In this document: piece after piece, positions 17,081 to 24,443 of the stretch
Position numbering within the stretch: the first letter of the stretch is position 1
Layout of the letters: every line of letters begins with the position of its first letter
Source of the DNA: Sphaerisporangium sp.
Lineage (GTDB): Bacteria; Actinomycetota; Actinomycetes; Streptosporangiales; Streptosporangiaceae
NCBI GenBank assembly: GCA_025964675.1
Contig: JAOPYI010000017.1
Location: forward strand, 1 to 44,834
Direction: 5' to 3'
DNA length: 44,834 bases
The notes under the pieces: model-generated
Database searches by the model: none
What the model saw: only the letters and a program-made list of their open reading frames with translations
What the model was told of the DNA's origin: nothing
Position numbers and translations under genes: made by a program

Positions 17081-18057
17081 TCGGCGAGGTCATGGCGGCC
17101 GTGCTGGCGAGGATGGCGGAGGCGGGGCTGGACGCGCTGGTGCTGCGTCCCTCGTCCGACCTGCGCTACGTCGCGGGGCACGACGCCTCCGGGTTCCTCG
17201 TGCTCGTCCCCGGCCTGCCGCCGGGGTTCGCGGCCGACGCCGCGGAGGCCGCGACGCTGGTACCGCCCTCGGTGGCGCGGGTGGGGGTCGACGCGCAGAT
17301 GCGGGCGCACGAGCTGTTCGTGCTCCGCGTCGACGCCGACCTGGTGCTGGCGTCGGCGGTGATGGACCCCCTGCGCATCAGGAAGCGCCCGGACGAGATC
17401 GCCGCGATCGAGCGCGCGGCGGCGACGGCCGACCACGTCCTCACCGTGGCGCGGGGCCTCCCCTGGTTCGGGGCGACGGAGTACGGCATGGCGAGGCGCC
17501 TGGCCACGGACCCGGGCGCCGAGGGCGTCGTCTCCGTCGTGGTCGCCGCCGGCGAGAACACGGCGAGACCCCACCACGTGCCGGCCGGCCGCGTCATCAA
17601 CCCCGGCGACGCCGTCTCGATCCGGGTGACGGCGGAGTCCGGCGGGTACCACGCGCACGCCAGCCGGGGATTCGTCGTGGCCGAGCCGCCCGAGGACTAC
17701 GACGCGGTGTACGCGGTGCTGCTGTCGGCGCGGGACGCCGCCGCCGAGGCCCTACGGCCGGGCGTGACCGCCGCGGAGGTCGACGCCGCCGCCTGGACCG
17801 TGCTCGACGAGAGCGGGTACGGCCCCTACGTCACGCGCGGGACCGGCCACGGGGTCGGGCTGGACCACCGCGAGGGGCCTTGGCTCACCGCCGCGGACCG
17901 CACCGTACTGGCTCCTGGCATGACCATGACGATCGAGCCCGGGATCCATGTGCCCGACCTTTACGGGGCACAGGTCGGGGATGTGGTGGAATGCACAGAA
18001 AGCGGAGCCCGGACGATGAACCTGGCGCCCCGTGCACTACATGTCCTTGATCCATAG
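17077..18057 (+). CDS. M24 (pita-bread fold) protein with degenerate metal site
   Basis: 326 aa from the ATG at 17077 (ATGA overlap). The short N-terminal domain (1 to about 110) and the C-terminal pita-bread domain match Xaa-Pro peptidases. However, the first metal Asp is R183 (GDAVSIRVTAESGG), the second, eleven residues on, is H194 (GYHAHASRGF), and the last Glu is Gly in QVGDVVE. The His in GTGHGVGL and the Glu in TIEPG remain. Three of five ligands are therefore replaced, so an ordinary dinuclear peptidase is unlikely. Creatinase is a known metal-free member of this fold, so a different hydrolase activity or a binding role is possible. Being last in the peptide transporter operon, it probably acts on imported peptides or similar compounds. 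Confidence 0.85.
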   Translation: MIGEVMAAVLARMAEAGLDALVLRPSSDLRYVAGHDASGFLVLVPGLPPGFAADAAEAATLVPPSVARVGVDAQMRAHELFVLRVDADLVLASAVMDPLRIRKRPDEIAAIERAAATADHVLTVARGLPWFGATEYGMARRLATDPGAEGVVSVVVAAGENTARPHHVPAGRVINPGDAVSIRVTAESGGYHAHASRGFVVAEPPEDYDAVYAVLLSARDAAAEALRPGVTAAEVDAAAWTVLDESGYGPYVTRGTGHGVGLDHREGPWLTAADRTVLAPGMTMTIEPGIHVPDLYGAQVGDVVECTESGARTMNLAPRALHVLDP

Positions 18058-18138
18058 TTTCTGGCATCTTGCCCTTTCCCTGCCCTGACCTCGAATGATC
18101 CGCATTTAAGGTGATCATGAGGCGGACAGGAGGGCGCG

Positions 18139-19497
18139 GTGAGATTCTGGCGCGACTGGTCCGTACGGACTCGGCTGACGTGCATCGCCAGCGTTGTGAT
18201 GGTTTTGGCGTGCGCGGGCGTGAGCTTGCTCGTGTTCGTGGGAGTCCACAATCTGGCGATGAGCGAGCGGAGACAGGAGATCATGCTCGTCGATCTCCAC
18301 ATCGCCCGCCTGATCAAGCTGAACGCCCTTCCGCCTGTCCTGCCCCCGCAGAAGATCCCCGTCATCCAGGTGGTGGACCACACGGGCCGCATCGTATCGG
18401 CGACCGGGCGGATGGCCGGCGAGCCGCTGATCACGCGTCTCACGCCCGCCAACGAGCACGCAGAGGCCCACACGAGGGTGTGCTCGGTGCCTGCTTTCCC
18501 GGACACCTGCATGAGCGTGGTGGTCACGCGGTTCTACCGGACGGAGGGTGACTGGCTCATCTACGGCGCCGAGCCCGTGGTCCCGTGGTACGTCCAACCC
18601 TCGCTCGTCGCGATCGTCGGAGCAGGGGCGGTGCTCCTGACCGCCGCCACGGCGCTCGGCACATACCGCATCGTCGGGAAGGCCCTCGCCCCCGTGGACA
18701 ACGTCTGCAGGGAGCTCGCCGAGATCACCGCGTCGGACCTGAGCCGGCGCGTGCCCCTCTCCCTCCATCGGGACGAGATCGGCAACCTCGCGGAGACCGT
18801 GAACCAGACCCTGGACCGCTTGCAGCAGGCGGTGGAGCGGCAGCGCCGCTTCGCCTCCGACGCCGGCCACGATCTGCGCAGCCCCATCACCGCCATGCGC
18901 GCGCAGGTCGAGGACGCGTTGCTTCACCCGGACGACACCGACTGGGTCAAGACGGCGGAGGCCATGATGCCGAGCCTCGACCGGCTCCAGGCCATCGTCA
19001 CCGACCTGCTGGTGATCGCGCGCCTGGACTCCGGCGAGAAGGTCAGCCGGGCTTACATCAACCTCGCCGAGCTGGTCCGCGCCGAGGCGGGGAGCCGCTT
19101 CCGCGGCAAACGCATCGTGCTCGACCTCCAGCACGGCGTGGTCATCAGCGGCGACCGGCTCCAGGTCATACGACTGCTCACCAATCTGATGGACAACGCC
19201 GAACGTCACGCCATCTCCACCGTGACCCTCTCGGTGCGCCGCGAGGGCGACCAGGCCGTCCTGGAGGTGATCGACGACGGCGACGGCGTCGCGCCGGAGC
19301 AGCGGGAGCGGGTGTTCCAGCGCTTCACCCGGCTGGCCGCCGGCCGCGAGAAGGACGAGCAGGGCACGGGGCTGGGGCTCGCGATAGCGAGGGACATCGC
19401 CGAGCAGCACGGCGGAACCCTGACCATCGAAGACTCCCCGAAGGGCGCACGTTTCGTGCTGAGGATGCCCCTCCTCGCCATGCGCGACACCGGATGA
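18139..19497 (+). CDS. Sensor histidine kinase without an adjacent response regulator
   Basis: 452 aa from a GTG at 18139 with GGACAGGAGGG upstream. Two membrane helices (about 11-36 and 155-177) enclose an extracellular domain of about 115 residues with two cysteines (VCSVPAFPDTCM). A HAMP linker (about 178-230), the phosphoacceptor H244 in GHDLRSPI, N-box NLMDNAERHA, G1 VIDDGDGVAP and G2 GTGLGLAIA make a complete EnvZ/CpxA-type kinase. Its stop overlaps the start of a drug-efflux gene (ATGA). No response regulator is encoded nearby, so its partner must lie elsewhere. The coupling suggests that sensing a compound is tied to its export. Confidence 0.92.
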   Translation: MRFWRDWSVRTRLTCIASVVMVLACAGVSLLVFVGVHNLAMSERRQEIMLVDLHIARLIKLNALPPVLPPQKIPVIQVVDHTGRIVSATGRMAGEPLITRLTPANEHAEAHTRVCSVPAFPDTCMSVVVTRFYRTEGDWLIYGAEPVVPWYVQPSLVAIVGAGAVLLTAATALGTYRIVGKALAPVDNVCRELAEITASDLSRRVPLSLHRDEIGNLAETVNQTLDRLQQAVERQRRFASDAGHDLRSPITAMRAQVEDALLHPDDTDWVKTAEAMMPSLDRLQAIVTDLLVIARLDSGEKVSRAYINLAELVRAEAGSRFRGKRIVLDLQHGVVISGDRLQVIRLLTNLMDNAERHAISTVTLSVRREGDQAVLEVIDDGDGVAPEQRERVFQRFTRLAAGREKDEQGTGLGLAIARDIAEQHGGTLTIEDSPKGARFVLRMPLLAMRDTG

Positions 19498-20948
19498 GCA
19501 CCGAGGTTCCCGCCGGGGGGGCACCCGGCGCGCACGGTCAGGAGGGGCCGGACCCCCGCCGGTGGAAGGCGCTGACCGTCTGCCTGGTGGCCGGTTTCAT
19601 GACGCTGCTGGACGTCAGCATCGTGAACGTGGCACTGCCGTCCATCCGGATCGGGCTGCACGCCCCGCCGAGTGACCTCCAGTGGGTGGTGTCCGGGTAC
19701 GCGCTGGCCTTCGGGCTGGTGCTGGTACCGGCCGGGCGGTTCGGCGACACTCAGGGCCGGCGCGACGCGTTCGTGGCCGGCGTCGTCCTGTTCACCCTGG
19801 CCAGCGCGGTCGCCGGAGTGGCCCCGGGATCGACCTGGCTGGTGGTCGCCCGGGTCGTGCAGGGGGCAGCGGGAGGAATGATCAACCCGCAGGTCAGCGG
19901 CCTGATCCAGCAGCTCTTCCGGGGAGCGGAACGGGGGCGGGCGTTCGGGCTGCTGGGCGCCACGATCGCCATCTCCACCGCGATCGGCCCGCTGCTCGGC
20001 GGTCTGCTGATCCAGCTGGGCGGCGAACAGGAAGGGTGGCGCTATGTCTTCTACGTCAACATACCGATCGGCATCCTCGCCATAGTCCTTGCCTACCGCT
20101 ACATTCCGGGCGCCGGGGCCAGGAAGCGTCAGCGGGAGGACATGGATCCCGTGGGAGTGTCGCTGCTGGCGCTCGGCATCCTCCTGGTGCTGCTCCCACT
20201 CGTGGAGGGACCCCGGTGGGACGGCCAGGCCAGGTGGCTGCTGATACCGGCTGGATTCATCGTGCTAGCCGTGTTCGCTGCCTGGGAGCGCCGGTACGGA
20301 CGGCGGCACGACCCGATGGTGGATCTCTCCCTGTTCCGCAGGCGCTCGTACGCCCTCGGCAGCCTGCTCGGGATGCTGTACTTCGGCGGCTTCACGGCGA
20401 TCTTCTTCATCCTCACCCAGTACCTGCAGGAGGGCCTGCACTACTCGGCCCTGCACGCGGGCCTGGCAAGCACGGCCTTCGCCCTGGGGTCCGCGCCGAG
20501 TGCCGCGCTGGGCGGCCGGATCGTCATCCGGTACGGCCGCCGGCTCGTCGCGCTCGGCCTGGTGCTGGTCACGGCGGGGCTGGCCGGCTTGGAGCTCGTC
20601 GTGCGGCTAATGCCCGCCCACAAGATCACCTGGGCGATAGCGGCGCCGCTGTTCGTCGCGGGCGTGGGCAACGGCCTGGTCATCTCGCCGAACCAGACCC
20701 TGACCTTGTCGGAGGTCCCGGTCACCAAGGCCGGCGCCGCCGGCGGCGTGCTGCAGACGGGTCAGCGGATCGGCGCCTCCGTCGGCATCGCGGCGGTGGG
20801 CTCGGCATTCTTCGGCCAGGTGGCCTCGACCCACGGCGACTACGCGCTGGCCTTCCGGCACGCGCTACTGGTCAACATCGTCTTCATCGTGGCCGCCTTC
20901 GTGGCGGCCCTCACCGATGTACTGGCCGAACACCGAGCCCGCCCCTGA
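19494..20948 (+). CDS. MFS transporter, DHA2 (EmrB/QacA) drug:H+ antiporter
   Basis: 484 aa from the ATG at 19494 overlapping the kinase stop; the frame is open far upstream but there it is only a shadow of the kinase. LDVSIVNVALP (about 35-45) in helix 1, motif A-like GRFGDTQGRRDAF between helices 2 and 3, and the motif C-like IAISTAIGPLLGGLL in helix 5 are typical of 14-helix DHA2 exporters. It should export hydrophobic or cationic drugs in exchange for protons. Complete in length for the family. Confidence 0.92.
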   Translation: MSTEVPAGGAPGAHGQEGPDPRRWKALTVCLVAGFMTLLDVSIVNVALPSIRIGLHAPPSDLQWVVSGYALAFGLVLVPAGRFGDTQGRRDAFVAGVVLFTLASAVAGVAPGSTWLVVARVVQGAAGGMINPQVSGLIQQLFRGAERGRAFGLLGATIAISTAIGPLLGGLLIQLGGEQEGWRYVFYVNIPIGILAIVLAYRYIPGAGARKRQREDMDPVGVSLLALGILLVLLPLVEGPRWDGQARWLLIPAGFIVLAVFAAWERRYGRRHDPMVDLSLFRRRSYALGSLLGMLYFGGFTAIFFILTQYLQEGLHYSALHAGLASTAFALGSAPSAALGGRIVIRYGRRLVALGLVLVTAGLAGLELVVRLMPAHKITWAIAAPLFVAGVGNGLVISPNQTLTLSEVPVTKAGAAGGVLQTGQRIGASVGIAAVGSAFFGQVASTHGDYALAFRHALLVNIVFIVAAFVAALTDVLAEHRARP

Positions 20949-21016
20949 CGTCGAGCCGGCTGGTCTTCTGACCCGGCTTCACGCCGTCTGGCTTCAAGTT
21001 GCCGGACTGACTGACT

Positions 21017-21385
21017 TCACCGTGTCTTCTGACGTGGCTTCAGCTCGTCCAGCATGCCGTGAAGGTGGGCCGCCGCCACCTCGATGTCGGTGTAATGCAT
21101 GCGAGCCGCCCGGACCTCGGCCGCGATGACACCGCACCGGTGCACCTTCTCGAAGTCCCCGTAGGGAAACTTGTACCTGGACTTCGTCTCCTCACCGTGC
21201 TCGTCATCCTCGGCCAGATGCCACTTCGCGTACTCCTTGAACCCATGCTTCTCGATGAAGTCGTTCTCCTGCTGGGTCGACGGCTGATGCTCGCTCCAGG
21301 CGTCCATCTCGTCCAGGACGTAATGCCCGTCGCCGACCAGCTTCTTGGCGAACTCGAACGACCGTTTGCTCAGCTTCACAGCCAT
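21017..21385 (-). CDS. Conserved hypothetical protein, His/Asp-rich
   Basis: 122 aa from the ATG at 21385, which has GGAGAGAC just upstream; the frame extends further but without a ribosome site. The protein is soluble and conserved in flavour (LSKRSFEFAKKLV, WSEHQPSTQQEN, KFPYGDFEKVHRCGVIAAE, AAAHLHGMLD). I recognise it as a widespread uncharacterised family with no assigned activity. The many His, Asp and Glu residues could bind a metal, but no known motif is evident. A 20-base segment encoding its C-terminus (21024-21043) is nearly duplicated just downstream (20963-20982), apparently an extended tail lost by a stop codon. Confidence 0.8.
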   Translation of the reverse strand: MAVKLSKRSFEFAKKLVGDGHYVLDEMDAWSEHQPSTQQENDFIEKHGFKEYAKWHLAEDDEHGEETKSRYKFPYGDFEKVHRCGVIAAEVRAARMHYTDIEVAAAHLHGMLDELKPRQKTR

Positions 21386-21589
21386 GATGTCTCTCCAACG
21401 TGTCCGCGCCCGCGCCGCCGTTGGTGCGGCGAGACGGGCCTTAAGAGACGCCGGCTTCGGAGGGGTGACCGGACATACCCCCGGTCGACGCCCATACCTC
21501 CGTTCCACCCTAGACCGCCGCCGCGACGAAACGCCCAGGCGGGATGCACGAGGGAAAGCCGGTGATGCGAACCAACAACCGATTTCAGC

Positions 21590-22420
21590 TCAGGGTGAGG
21601 CGGTATTGACTGCTGGCGAGTAGGGGCGCGACTGTCCGGTCTGGTAGGCGATCAATGCGAGGAGGATGGTGGTGAGGACAAGGGAGGCACCGATGGTGCC
21701 GTAGCCGAGGCCGCCCGCGGCGATCGGCTTGCTGAAGAAGTCTCCGGTGGTCGCGCCGAGGGGGCGGGTCAGCACGAAAGCGATCCAGAACAGCAGCGTG
21801 GTGGAGATGGAGCCGGCGTACTTGGCGATGACGATCAGGACCAGCAGGCCGCTGACAAGCAGTGCGCCACCACCGAAACCGAGGCGCGTGTCGTCGGCCA
21901 GGAAGTCGCCCAGGGAGGTGCCCAAGGTGTTGGAAACCAAGATCGCGGTCCAGTACAGCAACTCGCCCCGGAAGGTGGCGACGCGCGTGACGTCGAAGGG
22001 GTAACCGCTGAGCTTCCAGACCATGAACACCGCGGACAGCGTGGTGATCAAAACCAGTGCCCCGTTGAGATAACCGAGGCCGGCGGTGCGGTTCATGAAG
22101 TCCGACATGGTGGTGCCGGCTGTGCTGGTGGACAGGATGACCGTCCAGTAAAGCACCGGGTGGAACCGCTTGGCCTTGAGCTGGGTCACGAGGCTGACGA
22201 CGAACAGCCCGATAAGGAGCATTGAGCTGACGGCATAGCCGACCTTCATGGTCTGGGCGAGGAGATCGCCGGCTGTCTCCCCGAGGGTTGTCGCGGCGAT
22301 CTTCATGATCCAGAAGATGAGGGTAATTTGGGGAAGCTTCTTCAAGCCCTCCAGGCTGCTCCGATTTCGCCCATGCGTGGGCACCGCGGCAGCATTCCCC
22401 GCGTCACTCTTCTTGATCAA
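21590..22420 (-). CDS. DUF347-repeat membrane protein (COG4705)
   Basis: 276 aa from a TTG at 22420 with GGGAGGC upstream. Four repeats, each two membrane helices with a conserved loop, are seen: TTLGETAGDLLAQ, STAGTTMSDFMNRT, NTLGTSLGDFLADD and RPLGATTGDFFSKP. The G-x-T/S-x-GD loop repeats define DUF347, a family of uncharacterised membrane-anchored proteins. Eight helices are expected. No transport substrate is established to my knowledge. It is a single-gene unit with palindromes in the upstream region. Confidence 0.82.
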   Translation of the reverse strand: MIKKSDAGNAAAVPTHGRNRSSLEGLKKLPQITLIFWIMKIAATTLGETAGDLLAQTMKVGYAVSSMLLIGLFVVSLVTQLKAKRFHPVLYWTVILSTSTAGTTMSDFMNRTAGLGYLNGALVLITTLSAVFMVWKLSGYPFDVTRVATFRGELLYWTAILVSNTLGTSLGDFLADDTRLGFGGGALLVSGLLVLIVIAKYAGSISTTLLFWIAFVLTRPLGATTGDFFSKPIAAGGLGYGTIGASLVLTTILLALIAYQTGQSRPYSPAVNTASP

Positions 22421-22464
22421 GGCGAGCCTCCCCCACCAACCCCGTAACTACATTTCGCAATGCC

Positions 22465-22484
22465 TCCGTTACGGAATGTTACAT
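22465..22484 (-). promoter_or_regulatory. Two abutting small palindromes upstream of the DUF347 gene
   Basis: TCCGTTACGGA (22465-22475) and ATGTTACAT (22476-22484) are each inverted repeats around a central base and abut, 45-65 bases before the TTG start. A third related CGTAAC lies at 22443. The stretch is A/T-rich for this genome and is a plausible operator-promoter. Confidence 0.35.
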
Positions 22485-22563
22485 GCGCGTAGTGGCTCGT
22501 CTCCGAAGTTCGGTCGACGGGGTGTCATCGCTGGAGGTGGAAGATCCTCCACGATGGACGAGG

Positions 22564-23589
22564 TCAGGACGTGTTTGAGTGCCCGGTTGCAGGGGATCCA
22601 GCCGGTTCGGGGCGTGGCCGCCGCGTCACGAGGATCACGATACTCAGCGCCGCGGCGAGTAGGCAGCCCAGCAACAGGACGGCGAAATAGGGATCCTCGG
22701 CTCCAGCGCGGTTATTGGCGAGCCGGTCGGCGGCGGGGACATTGGCGGGACTGGTGTCGGGCACCCAGCGCGGAAAGAACTGCAGCAGACCGTCGACCGA
22801 GACGAAGATCAGTAGCGCCGCGACGGTGACCGCGCTCAGCGCGGCGACAAGGCGCTGATCGGCCCTTCCGCGGCCGATCAGCGTCGCAGCGCAGGCAGCG
22901 GCCGCCACCGCTGCGATCGCCCATCCATTCGACACTGGTAGCGGAGGCCGGACCAGCACCGGCAACAGGTACACCACAGCGGCGGCGATGCCGCACCCCC
23001 CGCCGATCGCCAGGGCCTGGACGCGTGCCGCCGACCCGCGGGCGGTCATGGTGACGAAGGCGACCATGTAGATGGTCAGTACACAGGCCAGGATCGGCAC
23101 GCCCACCTGGGCCTTTTCTTCCAGGTTGGCGGTGGTCGAGCTGAAGCCGTTGATGATGAGCAGGGCTGCGGTGCCGACGAGAGCGTAGCCGCCGGCGCGA
23201 ACCAGCCGCGCTATTCGATCTTGATCGACCGGGCCGAACGGCCAGGGTCGCCGCGCAAGCCATGACATTGCCACCAAGGTCACCACCAGGGCGATCAGGC
23301 CACCGCGTAGCGGCGCGTAGGCGACCTTGCCGGTCCAGATCACAGCACCTGCGATCACACCTGGCACTAGCAGCGGGTAGGTGAAGGCGCCGAGCTTCCG
23401 GGGCTGCGTCAGCGACACCCGCACACAGCCCAGCGCGAACCGCCACCGCGCGGGACGGGGCTCGATCCGGGCGAGCTCGGCCTGCATGGCTCGACCCCAT
23501 TCCCGCCGCCCAGCCGGTAACAGCAGGACTGCCCACCCGAGCAGGCGGCCGGCCATGTCCGCTGTGGTCTCGTCCTCGGCGTGCGTCAC
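22564..23589 (-). CDS. Multi-pass membrane protein paired with a PadR regulator
   Basis: 341 aa from a GTG at 23589 that overlaps the PadR stop (GTGA). The N-terminal 50 residues are amphipathic and polar (LLPAGRREWGRAMQAELARIEPRPARWRFALG), a segment frequently seen in proteins encoded directly after PadR-type regulators. About eight hydrophobic helices follow between residues 75 and 325. No enzymatic or transporter motif is visible. The genetic coupling suggests it is the regulated output of the PadR gene, or a membrane partner that modulates it. Function unknown. Confidence 0.75.
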   Translation of the reverse strand: MTHAEDETTADMAGRLLGWAVLLLPAGRREWGRAMQAELARIEPRPARWRFALGCVRVSLTQPRKLGAFTYPLLVPGVIAGAVIWTGKVAYAPLRGGLIALVVTLVAMSWLARRPWPFGPVDQDRIARLVRAGGYALVGTAALLIINGFSSTTANLEEKAQVGVPILACVLTIYMVAFVTMTARGSAARVQALAIGGGCGIAAAVVYLLPVLVRPPLPVSNGWAIAAVAAAACAATLIGRGRADQRLVAALSAVTVAALLIFVSVDGLLQFFPRWVPDTSPANVPAADRLANNRAGAEDPYFAVLLLGCLLAAALSIVILVTRRPRPEPAGSPATGHSNTS

Positions 23590-23918
23590 CAGGAACTCCG
23601 TAGGTGGCGCGGTCGCGACGGAGGGAAGGCCGAATCCATGGTCGGCCCCGTCGCCGGTGCGGATGTGGTCTCGGCGGTGAATCGGACTCCGGCTGCGGTC
23701 AGCCGGTACAGGTGCCGCGGTGGGCGTCCGGGTGGCGCATCAGCCTCCCAGGTGTGCTCCAGCAGGTCGCGGTCGCACAGCCGCATCAAGATCGGGTACA
23801 GCGAGCCTGCCTTCAAGCCGACCTCCTGCCCGAGCTCATAGCCGTACCGCCACACGGTGGGATCCGCGGCCAGTGCGGACAGCACAGCCAAGGTCTGCCG
23901 GGAAGGTCGTCGAACCAC
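23586..23918 (-). CDS. PadR family transcriptional regulator
   Basis: 110 aa from a GTG at 23918. The winged helix shows YGYELGQEVGLKAGSLYPILMRLCDRDLLEHTWE (two segments, about residues 25-58) and the wing GRPPRHLYRLTAAG, the hallmarks of short PadR (subfamily 2) repressors. No C-terminal dimerisation helix of the long type is present. A 22-bp palindrome ends four bases before the start codon, leaving no space for a ribosome site; the transcript is probably leaderless or nearly so and autoregulated. It is co-transcribed with the downstream membrane protein. Confidence 0.9.
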   Translation of the reverse strand: MVRRPSRQTLAVLSALAADPTVWRYGYELGQEVGLKAGSLYPILMRLCDRDLLEHTWEADAPPGRPPRHLYRLTAAGVRFTAETTSAPATGPTMDSAFPPSRPRHLRSSW

Positions 23919-23922
23919 GACA

Positions 23923-23944
23923 GAACTCTATGTATATAGAGTTC
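23923..23944 (-). promoter_or_regulatory. PadR operator/promoter palindrome
   Basis: GAACTCTAT and ATAGAGTTC form perfect 9-bp arms around GTAT. The centre is A/T-rich and on the minus strand contains TATACAT, a good -10 candidate. It abuts the PadR start codon, so the operator probably covers the core promoter. Confidence 0.65.
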
Positions 23945-23976
23945 GTGCCGGCAAGGCCCTCCACCTTGATCCGTGC

Positions 23977-24060
23977 GACTAAGGCGTGTCCTTTGGATCA
24001 TGGAACAGGGTCGCGGAGCCAGATCCTGATCGAGGCCACGTGAATGTTCCTTGGCGCGGC
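23977..24060 (-). pseudogene. Remnant of an IS5-type transposase C-terminus and element end
   Basis: On the minus strand a frame ends with HVASIRIWLRDPVP and a stop (stop at 24000-23998), resembling the last helix of actinobacterial IS5-family transposases. It is followed by GATCCAAAGGACACGCC, similar to the terminal repeats of those elements. Nothing upstream continues the transposase, so this is a fossil. The call rests on short similarity from memory. Confidence 0.35.
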
Positions 24061-24403
24061 AAGTAGGAGCGCTCCCACACATACGCCTCAACGCAACCAT
24101 CCGGCCCATCCGGCGTGGCACGTTCCATCCAGGTCACCGGCCCCTAGGTTCGCTGGCTCCGGCAGTGGCGTTAGCGGACTGGCCTGCTGGAGCGTCCGGT
24201 GCGGCCGGTGTGGGTCAGCACGGGTGCAGTGCCGGTGTTGCCCATCGGCCTGTTTCCAAATAACCCCAGGGTTCGCTGAGGTCTCGGTTGGCAGGGCGAC
24301 CCGTGGTGACAGCGAAGCGGGGTGCTTTGTACGTGATTGATATCTAATCGAGCCCTGATCGCCAGATGGTTCTTAGATCGCTCCAATAGCCTCTTCGCGC
24401 TGG
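24061..24403. other. Non-coding spacer upstream of the collagen-like gene
   Basis: Overlapping short frames exist on both strands, but none has a ribosome site, family signature or consistent third-position GC. The stretch probably holds insertion-sequence debris and the promoter of the collagen-like gene; TATCTAATCG at about 24341-24350 is the most A/T-rich spot. Confidence 0.35.
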
Positions 24404-24424
24404 AAGGCCGGAGTGGCCGGCCTT
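24404..24424 (+). promoter_or_regulatory. Leader hairpin before the collagen-like gene
   Basis: AAGGCCGG (24404-24411) pairs with CCGGCCTT (24417-24424) over a 5-nt loop, followed by TCTTCG. It ends 19 bases before the ATG, directly ahead of the GGGGATA ribosome site. It could be a leader hairpin affecting mRNA stability or translation, or an upstream terminator. Confidence 0.45.
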
Positions 24425-24443
24425 TCTTCGATAGGGGATATAG

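Noticed and set aside
18585-19493. N-terminal extension that would make the exporter a 787-aa fusion
   Set aside because: It overlaps the histidine kinase in another frame and has shadow-like composition; the ATGA junction at 19494 gives a normal DHA2 start.
20963-21043. Near-duplicate 20-base segments at the 3' end of the 122-aa conserved gene
   Set aside because: Probably a simple tail duplication or old readthrough coding sequence; no evidence for an attachment site or element boundary.
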